Assembly (NCBI RefSeq): GCF_041053055.1
Contig: NZ_CP163443.1
Span: forward strand, 10,275,001-10,339,000
DNA length: 64,000 nt
Direction: 5' to 3'
DNA from: Streptomyces sp. R41
GTDB taxonomy: Bacteria; Actinomycetota; Actinomycetes; Streptomycetales; Streptomycetaceae
Part shown: positions 29,111 through 38,456 of the stretch, piece after piece
Numbering within the stretch: position 1 is the stretch's first letter
How the letters are laid out: each line of letters starts with the position of its first letter
The notes under the pieces: model-generated
What the model saw: the letters and a program-made list of their open reading frames with translations, nothing else
Database searches by the model: none
What the model was told of the DNA's origin: nothing
Position numbers and translations under genes: made by a program

Positions 29111-29282
29111 CCGTCATGACGGCAGGCGCGACGACGTGGATCACTTCGGTCCGGTCCCAGGTCCGTGGGCGTGTCCAGAAGCACGGTAGGCGCCGGCCGG
29201 GGCCCGCCGGGGCGGCTCGGCCGCCGTCCGCCCAGACCGTGCACATCGGGCGGGCAAGCAGGAACATGGTCACGTGTAAGGG

Positions 29283-31754
29283 ATGGAAACGATGGCTTCT
29301 GTGCGCAAAGGTTCCGACGGGCCCACTTCCGCGGGGCCGCGCGATCTCTTCGATGCGTCCGTTGACGCGGCAGCGGTGGTATCCGCAGACGGCGTCGTGG
29401 TCGGCTGGACCAGGGGCGCTCAAGCCCTTCTCGGCTACCCCGCTGCAGAGGTTGTCGGCGGCTCCGCCGCGTGTCTGCTCGCGATGCCCGGGGATCCGGC
29501 ACGTGTGGCAGGCGTCGCAGAGCGGTGCCGCGCGGGAATGGGGTGGAGCGGTCTCATCCCCGTACGGCACCGAGACGGCAGCCGTATCGAAGTCGACCTG
29601 CGGGTGTCCGCGTCCTTCCGCCTCGGCGGAGACGAGTGTTTTCTGATCTCGGCACGGGAGCAGAGGCCGCAATGGGCGGTGGGCCAGTCCGTCCTCGACG
29701 GCTTCCTGACTCGCTCGCCGGTCGGCATGGCGCTGATGGATCTGCAGCTGCGCTACGTCTGGCTGAACGACACCCTGGAACGATTCGGCGGTGTGCCCCG
29801 TGAGCAGCGGTTGGGCCGTCGTCTGAGCGAGTTGCTGCCGGGGCTGCAGGCGGACACCCTCGAGGGCATCATGCGAAAGGTGCTGGCGACCGGAATCCCG
29901 GTCACCGACTACGAGTACGTGGGATGGAGTTGGGCCGACCCACACCGCCAACGCGCATACTCCACTTCCTTCTTCCCCCTGGTGGACGCCGACAACTCCG
30001 TCACCGGGGTCTGTTACATGGTCCTGGACGTCACCGAGCGGTGGAGTGCCCGCCGGCTCTTGTCGATGGTCAATGAGGCCGGGACCAACATCGGCACAAC
30101 ATTGGACGTGATGCGGACGGCCCAGGAGCTGGCCGACTTCGCTGTTCCCCGCTTCGCGGACTTCGTCATCGTCGATCTGCTGGAGCCGGTCCTCAGCACG
30201 GAGGGACATGGAACGTGGTTGAGCGATGCCGGACCGGCACCCACCAGGCCGGCGATGCGCCGGGCCGGACTGAGCTCAGTGCGCGAGGGCTGCCCGGAGG
30301 CCGTGGCGCGGATCGGGGCCAAGGTCGATTTCCTGCCCCCGCCGCACGACGTGAGCCTGCTCATCAACGGCGATCCGATCTTCATCCCCGTCCTCGACCC
30401 GGCGGACGCCCTGTGGGTTGCCGAACAGCCTGCCAGGGTGGCACGCATCCGCGAGTTCGGACTGCACTCCCTCATCTCCGTGCCGATGCGAGCGCGGAAC
30501 ACTGCCCTGGGCCTCACCACGTTCGCCCGTTCGCTCAATCCCGTCCCGTTCCAGCCGGACGATGTCCTATTGGCCCGCGAGTTGGTGGCGCGAGCAGCGT
30601 TGTGCGTCGACAACGCCCGCCGCTACAGCCGGGAACACGCGGCAGCAGTCACCCTTCAGCGCAGTCTGCTGCCCCACGCCCTGACGGGCGGAACCGCGCT
30701 GGAGGTGGCCTCCTACTATCTGCCGGCGGACGCGACAGGCGGGGTCGGCGGCGACTGGTTCGACGTGATCCCTCTGTCCGGCGCCCGTGTGGGCCTTGTC
30801 GTCGGCGATGTGGTCGGCCACGGCATCACCGCGGCCGCGAGCATGGGCCGGCTGCGCACCGCGGTTCAGACCCTGGCCGCCATGGATATGCCCCCTGCGG
30901 AGTTGCTGGCCCACCTCGACGACCTCGTGCTCCGGCTGAGCGAGGAGGAGACCGGCAACGAGTCGTCCAACCGGGCTCTCACGGCCTTCCTCGGAGCGAC
31001 CTGTCTGTACGCCGTCTATGATCCGGTCACGCGACGTTGCACGATGGCCCGGGCCGGACATCCGCCTCCTGTCGTCGTCGCCCCCGACGGACACGTCCAC
31101 TTCCCGGAGCTTCCCGCTGGGCCTCCGCTCGGGCTGGGAGGGTTCGCGTTCGAAGCCACCGAGATCGAGCTCGCCGAGAACAGCCTGCTCGGTCTCTACA
31201 CCGACGGCCTCGTTCAGGGAGCCGACCGCGCCATGGACCCCGGCATGTCACGTCTCGGCGATGTGCTGTCCCAGCCCGACTCCAACCTCCAAGCACTGTG
31301 CGCGTCCGCCGTGGAGCAGCTCGTGCCCGTGCCTCAACCCGACGACATCGCCCTTCTCCTGGCGCGCACGCACGCTCTGGGGGCCGACCATGTCGCCTCG
31401 TGGGATGTGCCCTCGGACCCGGCCGCCGTCGGTGATGTCCGAGCCCGGGCGACCCGCCAGGTGGCAGCTTGGGGCCTTGAGGAATTGGCCATGACGACGG
31501 AGCTCATCGTGAGCGAGCTGGTCACCAACGCGATCCGCTACGCCTCACCGCCCGTACGACTGCGGCTGCTTCGGGACTCTCGCTTGACCTGTGAGGTCGC
31601 CGATGGCAGCAGCACCGCTCCTCGGCTGAGGCATGCCCGGAGCATGGACGAAGGCGGCCGTGGCCTGTTTCTCGTAGCCCAGCTCACCCATCGCTGGGGT
31701 GCCCGCTACACGGCTGGAGGAAAGGTCATCTGGGCCGAACAGGAGATCCCGTAA
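29283..31754 (+). CDS. Cytoplasmic PAS-PAS-GAF-SpoIIE phosphatase-HATPase regulator
   Basis: An 823-residue regulator without membrane segments. Two PAS domains occupy about 20-125 and 135-255, GAF about 262-445, SpoIIE/PP2C about 470-690 (GGDWFDVIPL, VVGDVVGHG, YTDGLVQG, DDIALLL) and a HATPase_c anti-sigma-kinase-like domain about 695-815 (ELVTNAIRYAS, DEGGRGLFLV). The linker MVNEAGTNIGTTLDVMRTAQEL parallels the sensor protein at 21417-24176, so they are paralogues differing in their input domains. It likely sets the phosphorylation state of an anti-sigma antagonist in response to light, redox or a ligand sensed by PAS/GAF. GTAAGG precedes ATG 29283, and ATG 29292 is also possible. It converges on another SpoIIE gene across a hairpin. 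Confidence 0.93.
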   Translation: METMASVRKGSDGPTSAGPRDLFDASVDAAAVVSADGVVVGWTRGAQALLGYPAAEVVGGSAACLLAMPGDPARVAGVAERCRAGMGWSGLIPVRHRDGSRIEVDLRVSASFRLGGDECFLISAREQRPQWAVGQSVLDGFLTRSPVGMALMDLQLRYVWLNDTLERFGGVPREQRLGRRLSELLPGLQADTLEGIMRKVLATGIPVTDYEYVGWSWADPHRQRAYSTSFFPLVDADNSVTGVCYMVLDVTERWSARRLLSMVNEAGTNIGTTLDVMRTAQELADFAVPRFADFVIVDLLEPVLSTEGHGTWLSDAGPAPTRPAMRRAGLSSVREGCPEAVARIGAKVDFLPPPHDVSLLINGDPIFIPVLDPADALWVAEQPARVARIREFGLHSLISVPMRARNTALGLTTFARSLNPVPFQPDDVLLARELVARAALCVDNARRYSREHAAAVTLQRSLLPHALTGGTALEVASYYLPADATGGVGGDWFDVIPLSGARVGLVVGDVVGHGITAAASMGRLRTAVQTLAAMDMPPAELLAHLDDLVLRLSEEETGNESSNRALTAFLGATCLYAVYDPVTRRCTMARAGHPPPVVVAPDGHVHFPELPAGPPLGLGGFAFEATEIELAENSLLGLYTDGLVQGADRAMDPGMSRLGDVLSQPDSNLQALCASAVEQLVPVPQPDDIALLLARTHALGADHVASWDVPSDPAAVGDVRARATRQVAAWGLEELAMTTELIVSELVTNAIRYASPPVRLRLLRDSRLTCEVADGSSTAPRLRHARSMDEGGRGLFLVAQLTHRWGARYTAGGKVIWAEQEIP

Positions 31755-31764
31755 ACGTAACCAA

Positions 31765-31785
31765 GGCCGGCAGGTGCCGCCGGCC
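31765..31785. terminator. Hairpin between convergent SpoIIE genes
   Basis: GGCCGGC/GCCGGCC, a perfect 7-bp stem (31765-31771 with 31779-31785) with a 7-base loop, 11 bases after the 29283-31754 stop. Confidence 0.7.
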
Positions 31786-31919
31786 CAAGGCGCCGTGCTT
31801 CGGCACCGGGACCTCCTTCGTCGGCGGGGTGACAGGGACCTGCTCGTCCGGCTGCGGGCGCGCGTCCGTACAGGCCGAGACCGGACCTCCGTCCCCCTCG
31901 GGTCACCCCTATGCGCAGA

Positions 31920-33194
31920 TCAGTGCGAGGACGGTTCGGTCTCCGAGCGGTGCAGAACCCGTCGGTGCGGATGATCCTTCCGTGGCGCGGGGCTCGGGTG
32001 CGCGGCCGATGTGCGGCGGACCGCGATCAGGGCGGCGTCGTCGCCGAGGCGTCCGCCGCCGTGGGCGAGGAGATCGCGCCGGATGTGGTGCAGGAGGGTC
32101 TCTGGGCTGTGGCCGGTCCACTGGGCGGCCCGTTCCGTGAGCGGGTAGAAGCGGCCGTCCGGACCGCGGGCTTCGATGACGCCGTCGGTGTACAGCAGGA
32201 GAGTGTCTCCGGCCTCGAAGGAGAACACATCCACGGTGTAGTCCGCCTGCCCTGTCCGGCCGACCCCCAGCGGGGGCGTGGGGTGCAGGGGAACGGTGAC
32301 GGCGTCCCCACTGCTGAGCAGCAACGGCGGAGGATGGCCACAACTGGTCATACGGGTGATGGGGTCCTCGTCAGGGATCTCCATCAGCAAGGCGGTCACG
32401 AAGCGTTCCCCGGCTTCCTCCTCCGGCTCGAAGTCCTCCAGATAGCGGGCGACGCTCTGTTCCAGGGAGGCGGCCAGTTCGGGAAGGGTGGTGTGCTTGT
32501 GGGCGGCCTCGCGGAAGGCGCCGAGCAGGAGGGCGGCTTCTCCAATGGCGTCCAGGCCTTTGCCCCGCACGTCGCCGATCATCAGGCGGGCCCCGCCGTC
32601 GACGCGGGTGGCCGCGTACAGGTCGCCGCCGATCTGAGCCTCGTCCTCCGCGGCCAGATACAAGCAGGCAATCCTCAGCGGGCCGATCTCCTCCGGCAGC
32701 GGCCACAGCAGGACATGCTGGGCGGCCTCGGCGACCGAGCGCACCTGGGCCAGCTCCTTACGGCGCCGCTCGCGCACCACGCAGAAGAACACGGTCAGCG
32801 ACGACAGCACCGTCAGGGCGAGGATCTGCACCAGCACATTCCGGGTGAACAGCGCACCGAAGTGCCAACCGATGAATGCCTGCGCCACCACCGCCAGGGC
32901 CCCGATGAGCCCGGTCAGGCGAGGGCCGGCAAACGACGCAGTGATGGCGGGCGCGATGACCAGCAGCGGCCCGAGATGGACATCGGCCGGAACCAGCAGG
33001 TCCACCCCCGTGATCACCACGATGAGCGCGAGAGGGATCGCCAGCAGCGCGTGGCTCGACTGCCATGGCTGCCGCAGTGCGGCAAAACGCTGCCGGGGGC
33101 CCACGTCTCCAGCCTGCACCGTTCGTGCATCGCTGACCAACGCGCTCCAGGCCGCCGACCGGGCCTTGGCCGACCCGGCCGACCCCGCGGGCAC
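31920..33194 (-). CDS. Membrane SpoIIE-type PP2C phosphatase (short form)
   Basis: A protein of up to 424 residues. It is clearly a paralogue of the gene at 7636: IPLALIVVITGVDLLVPADV and HLGPLLVIAPAITASFAGPR are almost the same in both. About four membrane helices are followed by a coiled linker and the SpoIIE domain (GGDLYAATR, GDVRGKG, SCGHPPPLL, LLLYTDGVIEAR, DDAAL). The start is uncertain: alignment with the 7636 protein points to GTG 33119 or nearby, which would remove 25 Ala-rich residues. It converges on the large PAS-GAF-SpoIIE gene. Like the others it should act on a phosphorylated anti-anti-sigma protein. No such substrate gene lies in the window. Confidence 0.85.
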   Translation of the reverse strand: MPAGSAGSAKARSAAWSALVSDARTVQAGDVGPRQRFAALRQPWQSSHALLAIPLALIVVITGVDLLVPADVHLGPLLVIAPAITASFAGPRLTGLIGALAVVAQAFIGWHFGALFTRNVLVQILALTVLSSLTVFFCVVRERRRKELAQVRSVAEAAQHVLLWPLPEEIGPLRIACLYLAAEDEAQIGGDLYAATRVDGGARLMIGDVRGKGLDAIGEAALLLGAFREAAHKHTTLPELAASLEQSVARYLEDFEPEEEAGERFVTALLMEIPDEDPITRMTSCGHPPPLLLSSGDAVTVPLHPTPPLGVGRTGQADYTVDVFSFEAGDTLLLYTDGVIEARGPDGRFYPLTERAAQWTGHSPETLLHHIRRDLLAHGGGRLGDDAALIAVRRTSAAHPSPAPRKDHPHRRVLHRSETEPSSH

Positions 33195-33407
33195 CAGCGC
33201 CGATGCGGACGACGCCCGGGATCATGCCGCACCCCGGCGTGATCCGTGCGCCTCGTCGCGAGCCGACCATCGCGAAACGCGCGCATCCGCGCTGGGGAGG
33301 CCCACCGCCACGGTCCAGGTCTGATGGTCGAGGTCGGGCGCCGGGGCATATCTGCCCCAGATGGTGTGAAACTTGAACAAAGCGGCATGGCGTGGAGAGG
33401 GGCACCA

Positions 33408-34337
33408 GTGGACCTGGACGCTGTCGCCGACGAGCTGTACGGGCTGCCGCCGGAGGCCTTCACCGCCGTCCGTGACGCCCGTGCGGCTGCGGCCCGCAGC
33501 GCCGGCGACCGCGCCCTCGCGGAGAAGATCCGCAAACTGCGTCGCCCCAGCTCTTCGGCCTGGGCGGCCAACCTCCTCGTACGCGAACGGCCCGACGAGA
33601 TCAAGCCGTTGCTCCAGCTCGGCCAGGCCCTGCGCCAGGCACACCGCGACCTGGACGGCGCGCAGTTGCGCGAGCTCAGCCGCCGGCAGCACCTGCTGAT
33701 CAACGCGCTGTCGCGGCAGGCCGGTCAACTGGCGAAGGAGGCCGGTCACCCGATCAGCGACGACGTCCAGCATGAGGTCGAAGGCACCCTCCATGCCGTC
33801 CTCGCCGACCCCTCGGCCGCGCAGACGTGGGCCGCGGGTCGGCTGGTGAAGCCCTTGAGCCCGACGCTCGGCTTTCCCTCGGCCGACGACACGGCCCTGC
33901 GCCGCGCACCTGCCGCACGCACTCCATCAACCGCGTCACGCCCCGCACCCCGGGCGCGCGGGGACCGCGCAGCCGACGAGGAGCGCCGCCGGCGTATCGA
34001 AGGGGCCCGTCGGGAAGCGGCCGACAGCGAAGGGGAACTCCGTGCCCTCGAGGACGAGGCGGCCACAGCGGGCCGGGAAGCCGACGAAGCCGCAGAACAC
34101 GAGAGCGGCCTCCAGCAGCGCGTTGGCGAACTCGCCGATGAACTGAAGCGCCTGGAGAACGAGCAACGGCAGGCCCGGACAGCCACGCAGAAGGCTCGCG
34201 AGCGCGTACGGGCGGTCGACCGGCAGGTTCGTGAGGCACGGCGCCGCGCTGAGTCCACTGCCGCACAGGTTGAGCGCCTCGGCGGACAGGATCCTGGCCA
34301 TGGCCGCACCAAAGAAACAAAGAAAGGAGATGTGTAG
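33408..34337 (+). CDS. Coiled-coil protein, function unknown
   Basis: A 309-residue highly charged protein. It starts at GTG 33408, 6 bases after GAGAGGGG. The N-terminal 130 residues are conserved in streptomycete homologues (LYGLPPEAFTAVRDARAAAA, LRRPSSSAWAANLLVRERPD, LGQALRQAHRDLDGAQLREL). Residues 205-300 form a long Glu/Arg/Ala-rich coiled coil with heptad leucines and Arg/Lys at the end. No enzymatic motif or signal peptide is present. A structural or regulatory role is possible. The longer open frame upstream to 33246 overlaps the divergent phosphatase promoter and is not needed. Confidence 0.7.
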   Translation: MDLDAVADELYGLPPEAFTAVRDARAAAARSAGDRALAEKIRKLRRPSSSAWAANLLVRERPDEIKPLLQLGQALRQAHRDLDGAQLRELSRRQHLLINALSRQAGQLAKEAGHPISDDVQHEVEGTLHAVLADPSAAQTWAAGRLVKPLSPTLGFPSADDTALRRAPAARTPSTASRPAPRARGDRAADEERRRRIEGARREAADSEGELRALEDEAATAGREADEAAEHESGLQQRVGELADELKRLENEQRQARTATQKARERVRAVDRQVREARRRAESTAAQVERLGGQDPGHGRTKETKKGDV

Positions 34338-34587
34338 CGCCGACCGGGCCCCACCGAGCCGCGAGGCCGGCATTGCGCGCACCGGCGTTGTGAGCCTCTG
34401 GGATCGACTTCCTCCTGGTTGGTCTGCCGGCGGCTCGTCGCGCGCGTCTGCGGGACGCGTGGGCGCACCGCGTAGGGCCGCGCCGCCGACGATCGGCCGC
34501 GCGCCAGGTGATAGAAGCGTGGAGTCCGTCGCGCTGAGTGGAGGGCGATCATCCACACGCGGACCGTACGACCTCTGGGCAGATGGA

Positions 34588-35307
34588 TCAGATCAGCGTT
34601 GGCCGGCCGGCCAGTTGTGGGTACAGCGCCTCCGGGCCCCTGGCCAGCGCGGTTTGGACGTGTTTGCTGACGTCGTCGGCGAGCACCTGGTACACCCCGG
34701 CCTCGACACCGTCGAGGGTCGCGCGGGCGACCACGGCGGGATCGGACTTCGGAGCTGTCACCGTCGCGGCCATGTCCGTCGAGAGGTAGCTGACGTGCAG
34801 GGCGGTGACCTGCGTGCCCTGTTCCGCGAGGGCCACCCGCAAGGCGTTGGTCACCGACCATTCGGCAGACTTGGCCGCGGCGTATCCGGCGCTGGCCGGG
34901 ATCGATATCCAGGACAGCACGGACAGAACATTGACTATCGCGCCGCCGGCGTTGCGCCCGAGAACGGGGGCGAAGGCCCTGCTCATGGCGAGGGTGCCAA
35001 GGACATGCGTCTCGAATTCCGTCCGGAACGAGTCCAAGTCGGCCGCGAGCACGTCGGCCCGGGTCGTCGAACCGGCGTTGTTGACAAGAAGTGTCACGTC
35101 CTGTGCTTGGTCGGCTGCCGCGCGCACGGTTTCCTCGTCGGTGATGTCCACCGCGACCGGGATCGCCCCGGGCACGGTGACCTTTGTGGGGTCGCGTGAT
35201 CCCGCGTAGACCTTGGCCGCGCCGGCATCGAAGAGCGCTCGCACGAATTGCTCACCGAGCCCGCGGTTTGCTCCGGTGACGAAAGCGACAGACCCCTGGA
35301 CCTTCAT
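34588..35307 (-). CDS. Short-chain dehydrogenase/reductase
   Basis: A 239-residue classical SDR. It has TGANRGLG (cofactor-binding loop), VAVDITDEE, NNAGSTTR, a Ser in NVLSVLSW, and Tyr and Lys in YAAAKSAEW. The short AGSRDP loop after strand 2 suggests NADP preference. GGGAGG precedes ATG 35307. The 5' region carries two perfect 17-bp direct repeats (35383-35419) about 76-112 bases upstream that look like regulator sites. Substrate unknown. Confidence 0.92.
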   Translation of the reverse strand: MKVQGSVAFVTGANRGLGEQFVRALFDAGAAKVYAGSRDPTKVTVPGAIPVAVDITDEETVRAAADQAQDVTLLVNNAGSTTRADVLAADLDSFRTEFETHVLGTLAMSRAFAPVLGRNAGGAIVNVLSVLSWISIPASAGYAAAKSAEWSVTNALRVALAEQGTQVTALHVSYLSTDMAATVTAPKSDPAVVARATLDGVEAGVYQVLADDVSKHVQTALARGPEALYPQLAGRPTLI

Positions 35308-35382
35308 GGGAGTACCTCCCGGCGACGGGTTGTAGGGCCGAAGAGCGGCGGTCGTGCATACCGCGCGTCAGCGCGGCGCCAT

Positions 35383-35419
35383 CCGCTTCGAACGTATATG
35401 GCCCGCTTCGAACGTATAT
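35383..35419. repeat. Two perfect 17-bp direct repeats upstream of the SDR gene
   Basis: CCGCTTCGAACGTATAT occurs at 35383-35399 and 35403-35419, 20 bp apart (two helical turns, same face). Each unit contains the palindromic core TTCGAA. The placement 76-112 bases upstream of the SDR start suggests a tandem operator. Confidence 0.75.
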
Positions 35420-35612
35420 CGCCTGGGTTTCCGTCTCCACCTGACCTCTGCCCGGCCCGGCGGTCCGCGCGGTGTCCCCCAGTGATCTTGAGGCCGGCGG
35501 GTGGTGGGGGAGCGGCAGGTGCGGCTCTGGGTGCCGTCGCGGTCGCGGACGTCTTGTGACTTCTCCCACCTGCTCTTGCCGCAGCGAGGACGGCTTACCT
35601 ACGTTCGGTCGC

Positions 35613-35927
35613 ATGTCCTCCCACGGCCCCACCCTTCCCGGCGAACCGGACGAACCCGCCGCAGTGAGCAGGCGCGCGGCGGACCGACCCGGCACCCCCG
35701 CACCGGTCGACCTGGCCGTGGACCTGAGCTCACACGAAATGCTCCGGCGGGCTCATGTCCTGGCCGCTCTCGGCCCCGACTGGGACCCCATCGCGGCCCT
35801 GCGCGGCGAGGAAGAGGCCCATGAGCTGCTGTACTCCGGCCTCAGCGCGGAGCAGCAGCGCCTCTACGACGAACTGGTCTCGGCCGGTGTGCTCCCGCGG
35901 AGAGGGGGCGGCCATGCTGCCGCTTGA
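35613..35927 (+). CDS. Small conserved protein (DUF6400-like)
   Basis: A 104-residue acidic protein. The C-terminal 65 residues look conserved in streptomycetes: VDLAVDLSSHEMLRRAHVLAALG, DWDPIAALRGEEEAHELLYSGL, QQRLYDELVSAGVLP. From memory this resembles the family labelled DUF6400. The N-terminal 35 residues are Pro/Ala-rich. There is no Cys, signal or membrane segment. ATG 35613 lacks a strong ribosome binding site. The 3' end overlaps the start of the next small gene by 14 bases, so the two are translationally coupled. Confidence 0.6.
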   Translation: MSSHGPTLPGEPDEPAAVSRRAADRPGTPAPVDLAVDLSSHEMLRRAHVLAALGPDWDPIAALRGEEEAHELLYSGLSAEQQRLYDELVSAGVLPRRGGGHAAA

Positions 35928-36165
35928 CCCGCAGGCCGACATCGGGCGCCGCGCCTGGGTGGCCTGCCCGAACTGCGACGACCGTCGCGGGTGCGCCACC
36001 TGCGAGCAGGGGCGTACGTGCTCCGAGCACTGGCGCTACCTGCTCTCCAACACCGGCAGCCTGCTCCACCTGCAGTGCTCGTCGTGCACCCACATCTGGA
36101 CACACGAGACCCATTTCGGCGCCACCCGCTCCCGCTGGGAGCGCATGACCAGCCGCCTGTGGTGA
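35914..36165 (+). CDS. Small Cys-rich (zinc-ribbon-like) protein
   Basis: An 83-residue protein with three cysteine pairs: CPNCDDRRGCATCEQGRTC in the first half and CSSC in LHLQCSSCTHIWTHETHFG. The CxxC spacing and following aromatic/His residues resemble a zinc ribbon. AGAGGGGGCGG lies just upstream of ATG 35914, inside the previous gene. Possibly a nucleic-acid or protein-binding accessory of its overlapping neighbour; otherwise unknown. Confidence 0.65.
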   Translation: MLPLDPQADIGRRAWVACPNCDDRRGCATCEQGRTCSEHWRYLLSNTGSLLHLQCSSCTHIWTHETHFGATRSRWERMTSRLW

Positions 36166-36610
36166 CGCTGATCGTTTTCAACGACTGACACAGTGAGCTG
36201 AGCTGTCGGTGGGCGGCGTGGCAGCGGGCGCCGGGTCGGCACTGGCGCCGGCGGCTGTTGTCCCTCGGTGAGATCGGCGGCGGGTCCGGCGACCCAAGTG
36301 CACTCGTTGGCGCGGTGGCCGAAGAAAGCGTGCCGACGGGCTTGTGGAGCGAACGGATCGTGCCCTTGTGGAAGAGGGCTTGTCCGTAAGCCGTGCTCGA
36401 TGAACTCTGGGCGGATGGTGCTGACACGGCTGTCCCGCGTGAGGAGACCCTCCTCCCACGACAGTCGTGTCCGTGGCGAGGCCGGACGGCGGATCGACGC
36501 CCGCTTTCGGATGACCTCACCGTCTGTCGCCGGTGCCGGCCGGCCGCCGTACTCGAGGATCGCAGTCGGTGGGTCATCCCTGCCTGCCGTTCGTCCGCCT
36601 GGAGTCAGCT
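36166..36610. other. Gap before the hydrogenase locus, no gene recognised
   Basis: These 445 bases precede the hoxX-like gene and presumably contain its promoter. Short open frames exist on the minus strand (for example one with SSSTAYGQALFHKGTIRSLH), but I recognise no family, so I leave them out. I could not place -35/-10 boxes with confidence. Confidence 0.35.
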
Positions 36611-38392
36611 GTGCACATCCTGCTCGTAGCCAGCGCGTTCAACAGCCTCACCCAGCGTGTCCACGCCGAGCTGCGCGACTGCGGCCACTCCGTGGCGGTG
36701 GAACTCGCCCTGGCAGGCAGCTCGTTACTGGAAGCCGTGCGGCGGCATGCTCCGCAGCTCATCGTGGCGCCGATGCTGAAGACGGCGATTCCCGAGGAGG
36801 TGTGGGCAGCGCACACGTGCCTCATCGTCCATCCGGGGCCCGTGGGCGACCGCGGACCGTCATCTCTCGACTGGGCGATCCACGAGGGCGTCGACCAGTG
36901 GGGCGTTACCGTCCTGCAGGCCGATGGGGAGATGGACGCAGGTGACGTGTGGGCCACCGTAGCGTGCCGGGTTCCTGCGGTGTCCAAGAGCGACCTGTAC
37001 CGGGGCGAGGTCGCCGACGCCGCGCTCACCGCCGTCATGCTCGCCGTGGAGCGCTTCGCCGGCGGAACCTACGTTCCGCGCAAACAGGGCGTGGGACGCT
37101 CACAGGACGCCCACCTGCGCGCCCGTCCATACCTCGACCAGAGCGTCCGGCGGATCGACTGGGCCGAGGACTCCACGCAGACTGTCATGCGCAAGTTGCG
37201 GGCGGCGGACTCGCAGCCCGGTGTGCTGGATGTGCTCCTCGGCGCTGAGTGGTACCTGCACGGCGGCCACCCAGAGAGCGTGTTGCGCGGCCGCCCGGGC
37301 GAGCTCCTGGCCTCCCGGGCCGGGGCCATCTGCCGGGCGACCAGGGACGGCGCCGTGTGGATCCCCGAGTTGAGGCCCCGGCGCAGGCCCGGGCAGCCGC
37401 CCACGTTCAAACTGCCGGCGGTGCAGGCCCTGGGCGACCGGCTGCCGCCGCTGCGCGAGTACGCCCTGCCTCTGCTGCCCGATGCGCGGCACCGTACCTG
37501 GACGGACATCCGCTACCGCGAGGACGGGAGCGTGGGCTTCCTCTCGTTCTCCTTCCCCGGCGGCGCCATGAGCACCGAACAGTGCCGGCGCCTGCTGGAC
37601 GCCTACCGGGAAGCGTGCGCGCGACCCACGTCGGTGCTGGTGCTGGGCGGCGAACGGGACTTCTTCTCCAACGGGATCCACCTCAATGTCATCGAGGCCG
37701 CCGACGACCCCGGTGCCGAGTCCTGGGCGAACATCAACGCCATCGACGATCTGGTCGAGGCGGTCCTGACGACAACGGACCGGCTGGTGGTCTCGGCCGT
37801 GGCGGGCAACGCCGCGGCCGGCGGGGTGATGCTCGCCCTGGCGGCCGACGAGGTGTGGTGCCGCTCGGGAGCCGTGCTGAACCCTCACTACCGTCTGATG
37901 GGCCTGTACGGCTCGGAGTACTGGACGTCCACCCTGCCGAGCAGGGTGGGTCCCGTCGTGGCGGAACGGCTCATGCGCGAGGCTCTGCCGGTGAGCTCGG
38001 CGAGTGCCCTGCGCCTCGGACTCGTCGACCGGGTGATCGCCTGCGGCCCGCAGGAGTTCGCGCGGGAGGTCGGCGGCTTGGCGGCGCGTCTGGCGTCACT
38101 GCCGGCGACAGCGTCACGGATCACCGCGAAGAAGACGGCGCTGGACCGGCAGGAGAGCGTGACCCCGCTGGCCGGCTTCCGGGAGCGGGAGCTGGCCCGG
38201 ATGCGCCGGACCTTCGACGACCCGGACACCCCGTATCACGCTCTGCGTCGAGCGTTCGTCGGCAAGGAGCGGCCCGTGTGCACCCCGCCGCACCTCGATC
38301 CGGCCGCGATGGCGCAAACCGGTCCGCCCCCCTCTGCCGCGCACGTCACCGGAACGGCTCTCGATGGCGTGTCACCACGGCCGACCTGCTGA
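36611..38392 (+). CDS. hoxX: HoxX/HypX-like hydrogenase maturation factor (CO-ligand synthesis)
   Basis: A 593-residue two-domain protein. The N-terminal part (about 1-200) is a formyltransferase fold (LIVHPGPVGDRGPSSLDWAI, the tetrahydrofolate-formyl transfer region; GVTVLQADGEMDAGDVWA). The C-terminal part (about 285-520) is a crotonase fold (ERDFFSNGIHLNVIE, VAGNAAAGGVMLALAADEVW). In characterised HypX/HoxX proteins the two halves turn formyl-tetrahydrofolate into formyl-CoA and then CO, supplying the Fe-CO ligand of [NiFe] hydrogenases in air. GTG 36611 follows GGAG by 6 bases. Residue 39 is encoded by TTA (36725-36727), the only TTA I found in an intact gene here. Expression may therefore need the bldA tRNA. 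The hydrogenase small subunit starts 64 bases downstream. Confidence 0.9.
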   Translation: MHILLVASAFNSLTQRVHAELRDCGHSVAVELALAGSSLLEAVRRHAPQLIVAPMLKTAIPEEVWAAHTCLIVHPGPVGDRGPSSLDWAIHEGVDQWGVTVLQADGEMDAGDVWATVACRVPAVSKSDLYRGEVADAALTAVMLAVERFAGGTYVPRKQGVGRSQDAHLRARPYLDQSVRRIDWAEDSTQTVMRKLRAADSQPGVLDVLLGAEWYLHGGHPESVLRGRPGELLASRAGAICRATRDGAVWIPELRPRRRPGQPPTFKLPAVQALGDRLPPLREYALPLLPDARHRTWTDIRYREDGSVGFLSFSFPGGAMSTEQCRRLLDAYREACARPTSVLVLGGERDFFSNGIHLNVIEAADDPGAESWANINAIDDLVEAVLTTTDRLVVSAVAGNAAAGGVMLALAADEVWCRSGAVLNPHYRLMGLYGSEYWTSTLPSRVGPVVAERLMREALPVSSASALRLGLVDRVIACGPQEFAREVGGLAARLASLPATASRITAKKTALDRQESVTPLAGFRERELARMRRTFDDPDTPYHALRRAFVGKERPVCTPPHLDPAAMAQTGPPPSAAHVTGTALDGVSPRPTC

Positions 38393-38456
38393 TACGAAGA
38401 AGTCTGACGGTCGAAAACGCAGGCCCTCATCCCTTACCTCCCCAGGAGGCGGTCCC

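Noticed and set aside
27921..30209. 762-codon minus-strand frame spanning LysR and the PAS-GAF phosphatase
   Set aside because: Antisense to two real genes. Only the short transposase-like part near 28900-29100 has real similarity, and it is listed as a remnant.
36220..36577. Minus-strand frames in the gap before hoxX
   Set aside because: Some composition looks coding, but I recognise no family, start or ribosome binding site, so it is left as a gap.
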